A stretch of 64,000 nucleotides of DNA from Emiliania huxleyi CCMP1516 (Eukaryota > Haptophyta > Isochrysidales > Noelaerhabdaceae). Every line of letters begins with the position of its first letter. Position 1 is the first letter of the stretch. Location: NCBI RefSeq assembly GCF_000372725.1, contig NW_005200417.1, positions 108,141 to 172,140 of the forward strand. The letters run 5' to 3'. A program made the translations under genes and the position numbers. Shown piece by piece: positions 60,601-64,000 of the stretch. Under the pieces are notes generated by a model. It searched no databases. It was not told the DNA's origin and saw only the letters and a list, made by a program, of their open reading frames with translations.

Positions 60601-61034
60601 GGCGGTAGTGATCTAATCACCCGAATGCAAGAAAGAATAATAAAAATCCAAGTGCTCCAAAAATCTCTCTCCCGTGTGAGTGTTAGAGAGAGATTTTTAG
60701 CAATACCTTTATGTGATGTTACAGGTGGGTTAAGAGGGAGATGTGCGCGAGCTGCGGGACCGCCGGGACGGCGGGCGGGTGCTTGCTCCTTGCAACACGC
60801 CGCCACTTTTGGCGACTTTTGGGACGCGCGTCGATCGGCATGCAATACCAAACAACTCTAACACTCACACGTAATTTGGGGCCTGTTAGAGTTGTTTGGT
60901 AGAGCTCTATTGCTAAAAATCTCTCTCTCGAATGCTACGTTCGGATCGCTTCTCATCGCAAAAAAACAAACAAACCCTTCAGCAGTTCACCCTCGGGTAC
61001 TCGAGTATGTTCGTAAGAGCCACATACACTGGAA
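60601..61034 (+). repeat. Dispersed repeat, interrupted copy
   Basis: Same block order as 3066-3166 but split after CCGAATGC by a 300-bp insertion. Confidence 0.65.
60629..60928. mobile_element. 300-bp inserted element with internal hairpins
   Basis: CGAATGC occurs at 60622-60628 and 60929-60935, bracketing the insert, and the uninterrupted relative at 3066-3166 shows the empty site. Inside, AGAGAGAGATTTTTAGCAAT (60685-60704) is perfectly inverted at 60909-60928, and TACCAAACAACTCTAAC (60846-60862) at 60885-60901. The low-coordinate end begins AAGAAAGAATAA, like a minus-strand retroposon tail. SINE or foldback element. Confidence 0.65.
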
Positions 61035-61039
61035 AAAAT

Positions 61040-61262
61040 ATTCGCAAAGAAAGAAAGAAAACACACCCACCAAGGGAGGGATGGGAGGACGGCACGCAGC
61101 CACCACACGGGGATTTTAAAAAGAAAGAAAGAACGAGAACACAGACAAACCCAAACGAGGGATGGGGGAGGAGGACAGGGTCCACACCTGCACGAGCAGG
61201 ATTAAAGAAAGAAAAGAAAGAAAACACACAACCCAAGGGAGCAGGATTTTGGAAGGACGACA
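61040..61262 (-). mobile_element. Compound of LINE 3' ends
   Basis: Three (GAAA)n runs are each followed by a 3'-end module: the main family (GGAGGGATGGGAGGACGGCA, about 61074-61118), the second family (about 61115-61204) and a chimeric piece (about 61205-61262). They look like serial insertions into each other's tails. Confidence 0.6.
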
Positions 61263-61373
61263 GTCGCGATAATTTCTTCCTTCGCCTCTGCGGCGTCGGC
61301 CGCTGTTTGGCTGAGCCGCGCTGAGATCTGGTTACGACCGCCGCTGGACAGGGTAGAGAGGGCTACTTAGCCA

Positions 61374-62212
61374 ATGGCCGAGCCACCTCCTGTCCTCTAT
61401 CCGGCGTCGCCCGATTCAGAGGCCAAGGTGTCGGAGTGCGCCGGGTCCCAGTTCAACGTGCGCGTCGGGCCAAACTATGCAAGGAAGGGCAATAAGGTGT
61501 GTGCTCGCTTGCGCGGCGCTCTCCAGCTGCCAGTACCTGAGTTGTCTCCTGTGCCCGCAGAGTCCCTCGGATGACTCGATGTACCACCTATCATCAGTGC
61601 ACATGTTCAAGGCCGAGTCCTGCACGAAGCACTTGCACATGGCGCGCCTGCCGCCGCCTCCGGCACCGCTGGGCCAGCGCGTCGGCCCTGACGCGGCGCG
61701 TGTGTTGTCGCTAGGCTACACGGATGCCGCTGCCGGAGCCGCTCGTCCCTGCCGACAGCCCAGGCCTGCCGCTGCCGCAGCTGCTCGTCGTGACGCTGGT
61801 TGCGCCCGAGCAGGGGCCGGCGACCGTGATTATGATTGTGATTACTGCTACTGTGATGATGGTGATTAGGTTGTGCCCGAGGAGGGGCCCGCGATGTTCG
61901 GCGGCAAAGAGGCGCGGGGCCGCCCTTAAGACGTGTCCGTGTGGCTCCCTGGCACGCCCCAGCGCGAGGGCGAGGGCCCAGCGCCCAGCACCGAGCGCCG
62001 CCTCCAAGCACCCAGCCCAAGGAGGGCGAGGCTTGGGAGAGGAGTGAGAGGAGTGAGGGGAGTGGCCACAGGAAGCGAGAGGGGTCCCCTCCCGCTGCGC
62101 TGCGCAGGACGGAGGGCCGAGCATGAATTGCGTGATGGTCTTCCAGCTCAAGGAGAAGACTGCGGAGGACGCGGTGCGCACACACAGACGGAGACAGACA
62201 GACACTCACACA

Positions 62213-62248
<36 letters not shown>

Positions 62249-63883
62249 TGGATCGAGGCAGAGAGACAAAGAGAGAGAGAGAGACACAGAGGGAGACAGA
62301 GAGACAGAGAGACAGAGGAGACAGAGAGACAGAGGAGACAGGGTGGAGCTGAGCCTCCTCCCTGCCGAGGCCTCCCTGCCGAGGCAGCGAGCTCCCTCCC
62401 CCCGCGGCGATGTCGAGAGCATGCGCGGTGTGCCGCAGGCGAGCGAGGCCCCCTCCCCCGCGGTGGCGCTGCTGAGCCGCTACTATAGCATGAGCATCGC
62501 AATCGCGAGTGGAGGCGAGCCCGCGCGCCCTCGGCCCCTGCAAGCCGCCCCTCGCTGCGCCGCTTCAAGGGAGGAGCCGCCCCCCCCGCTGGGCAGGGAG
62601 CCCGACGGGCGCCGAGAAGAGCGAGATCCAAAAGATGCGGGCTTGCTTCAAGCTCATCGGCCAGGCGCGAGAGAGCCTCCGAGACCGTCTAGAGACCGAG
62701 GGCGGCGGGTGGTAGTCTCTAGAAGGTGTTAGTCTCTCCGCTCCCCATGCTCCACATCCCATGCTCCACATGCGGGCAACGGGTCAGCTCGGGGTGAGCT
62801 CGGCTGATCTCGGGTAATCTCGGGTGATCTCGGCTGATCTCTCGGGTCCGCAGGCCAGCAACTTCTCCGACCTTGGCCTCCCCGCGATGCTCGCGGGCTA
62901 CAACGGGAAGCCGGCGACCGCCGCCCGCCGTCAAGCCTCTCCGCCCGCCTCGCCTCCTCTCTTCGCCCCGCGCCCTCTCGCCGCCCCTCGCCCCGCCCCT
63001 CGCCCCCGCGACCTTCCCACCCGCCGCCTCTCCACCGACCCTAACCCTCACCCCAACCCTACCGCCTCCCTCCGCCGCCTCCCTCCCCCGGCAGGTCTTC
63101 ATCAACAAGACACTTCCGGGACACTTCCAGGACACTTCCGGGACACCTCCGAGACACTTCCGAGACACTCCCTCCCTCCCCCGCAGGTCATCATCAACAA
63201 GACCGGCGAGCTGCACCAGGGGAAGGCGCCCGCCCCTCCCCCTCCCGCCACTACCCCTCCCCGCCCCTCCCCCTCCCGCCACTACCCCTCCCCGCCCCTC
63301 CCCCTCCCGCCCTCCCCTCCCGCCCCCACCCTCCCCGCCCCCACGCCCTCCGCCAGTCCTCCTCCGGCGCGAGCTACATGGAGATGGACATCCTCGTCCA
63401 CAAGTGGCAGTACATCGCACGCAAGGGGCTCTACTCGATCAAGGCACCGTACCACACCACACCACCGCACCGCACCGCACCGCACCGCACCGCACCGCAC
63501 CGCAACCGTCTCTCACAGCGTGTCAATACTGTGCGCGAGGGGCGGCACTCGGATCAAGGCGGGAGGGGGGGAGCGGGGCGGGAGGGCGCCGCGGCCTGCA
63601 GTGCCGTCAATCGCATCGGACCTCCTCTTCACACCTCCTCTTCACACCTCCTCTTCACACCTCCATCCCGAGCCTGCAGTGTTGTTAATCGCATCGCACC
63701 TCCGCCCCTCACGACAGCCTCAAGCTCCTCGGCTATGAATGAGCTTCTCCTTCACGACTCAGCGGTAGCTCTCCGCCCCCCCCCCAGGAGCACTACTGTA
63801 AACTCGACGCCGAGGTCGGCTTCGTGATCCAGGGAGAGGCCGACAGCGAGCTGCCTGAGCGGGCGCCTAGCCACCCAGCCTAG
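61374..63883 (+). CDS. EDR2-like lipid-binding protein (DUF1336), multi-exon
   Basis: Matches the C-terminal domain of plant ENHANCED DISEASE RESISTANCE 2 proteins: FNVRVGPNYARKGNK, LSSVHMFKAESCTKHL, NCVMVFQLKEKT, PSPAVALLSRYYS, ACFKLIGQARESLRDRLE, DLGLPAMLAGYNGKP, SYMEMDILVHKWQYIARKGL, LDAEVGFVIQGE. No START or PH domain is seen. Clear introns are 61497-61560 (GT-AG), 61642-61714 (GC-AG), 61799-61869 (GT-AG, exon-copy start), 61912-62107 (GC-AG) and 62509-62596 (GT-AG). A long one from 62174 is filled with CACG and GAGACA repeats. Those after 62709 are less certain, including 62914-63186. The frame stops at 63881-63883 inside a minisatellite. Probably membrane-lipid sensing; ligand unknown. 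Confidence 0.75.
62174..62430 (+). repeat. Intron with (CACG)n and (GAGACA)n microsatellites
   Basis: CGCACGCACGCACG and GAGACAGAGAGACAGAG runs fill the intron between EKTAEDA and ASEAPSPAV. Confidence 0.75.
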
Positions 63884-64000
63884 CCACCCAGCCTAGCCAC
63901 CCAGCCTAGCCACCCAGCCTAGCCACCCAGCCTAGCCACCCAGCCTAGCCACCCAGCCTAGCCACCCAGCCTAGCCACCCAGCCTAGCCACCCAGCCTAG
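63868..64000 (+). repeat. 13-bp minisatellite CCACCCAGCCTAG
   Basis: About ten perfect 13-bp units run to the window edge, so the full length is unknown. The EDR2-like reading frame ends in the first unit. Confidence 0.95.

Noticed and set aside
61607-62631. Minus-strand frames over the (CACG)n/(GAGACA)n region
   Set aside because: Translations of microsatellites inside an EDR2-gene intron.

Overview
The window looks like nuclear DNA of a very GC-rich unicellular alga, most likely a haptophyte (Emiliania, Prymnesium or Chrysochromulina type). This is inferred from short introns of mostly 63-90 nt, a majority of GC-AG introns, interstitial CCCTAA telomere-type tracts, very high third-position GC, a plant/algal type 3-ketoacyl-CoA synthase and abundant mobile-element debris. 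No organelle or prokaryotic signature is seen. A 118-base run of N lies at 25088-25205.

Layout. 1-10 kb is repeat-rich: two identical 1,063-bp copies of a tRNA-Thr segment (418-1480 and 8684-9746), dense TGACAG arrays, inverted-repeat relics and one doubtful proline-rich gene. 10-23 kb carries a flavodoxin-domain protein, a fucosyltransferase-like enzyme, a membrane cupredoxin, a fully resolved six-exon orphan gene and a SMARCAD1/Fun30-like remodeller. 23.7-28.4 kb holds an ankyrin gene broken by the N gap, and a LINE fragment. 28-35.7 kb has an FkbM methyltransferase, mitochondrial ribosomal protein mS25, two terminal-inverted-repeat elements and an F-box/RCC1 protein. 35.8-47 kb is the gene-dense core: a predicted seven-helix kinase, an APH-fold kinase, TXNDC9, MCM10 and a GT31 glycosyltransferase. 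47-53 kb has an 886-bp MITE, a Cys-rich membrane protein and the longest LINE copy. 53-64 kb has a coiled-coil gene, a ketoacyl-CoA synthase, a TPR protein and an EDR2-like lipid-binding protein.

The genes do not form a pathway; they are ordinary single genes, often in divergent or convergent pairs with 200-1,200 bp between them. What unites them is intron structure. In many genes the first bases of the intron are a near-copy of the first bases of the following exon, so each intron is bracketed by a 10-34 bp direct repeat. The filler between is often low-complexity or telomere-like sequence, and the donor is GC as often as GT. This pattern let most gene models be closed in frame, and it is the main finding.
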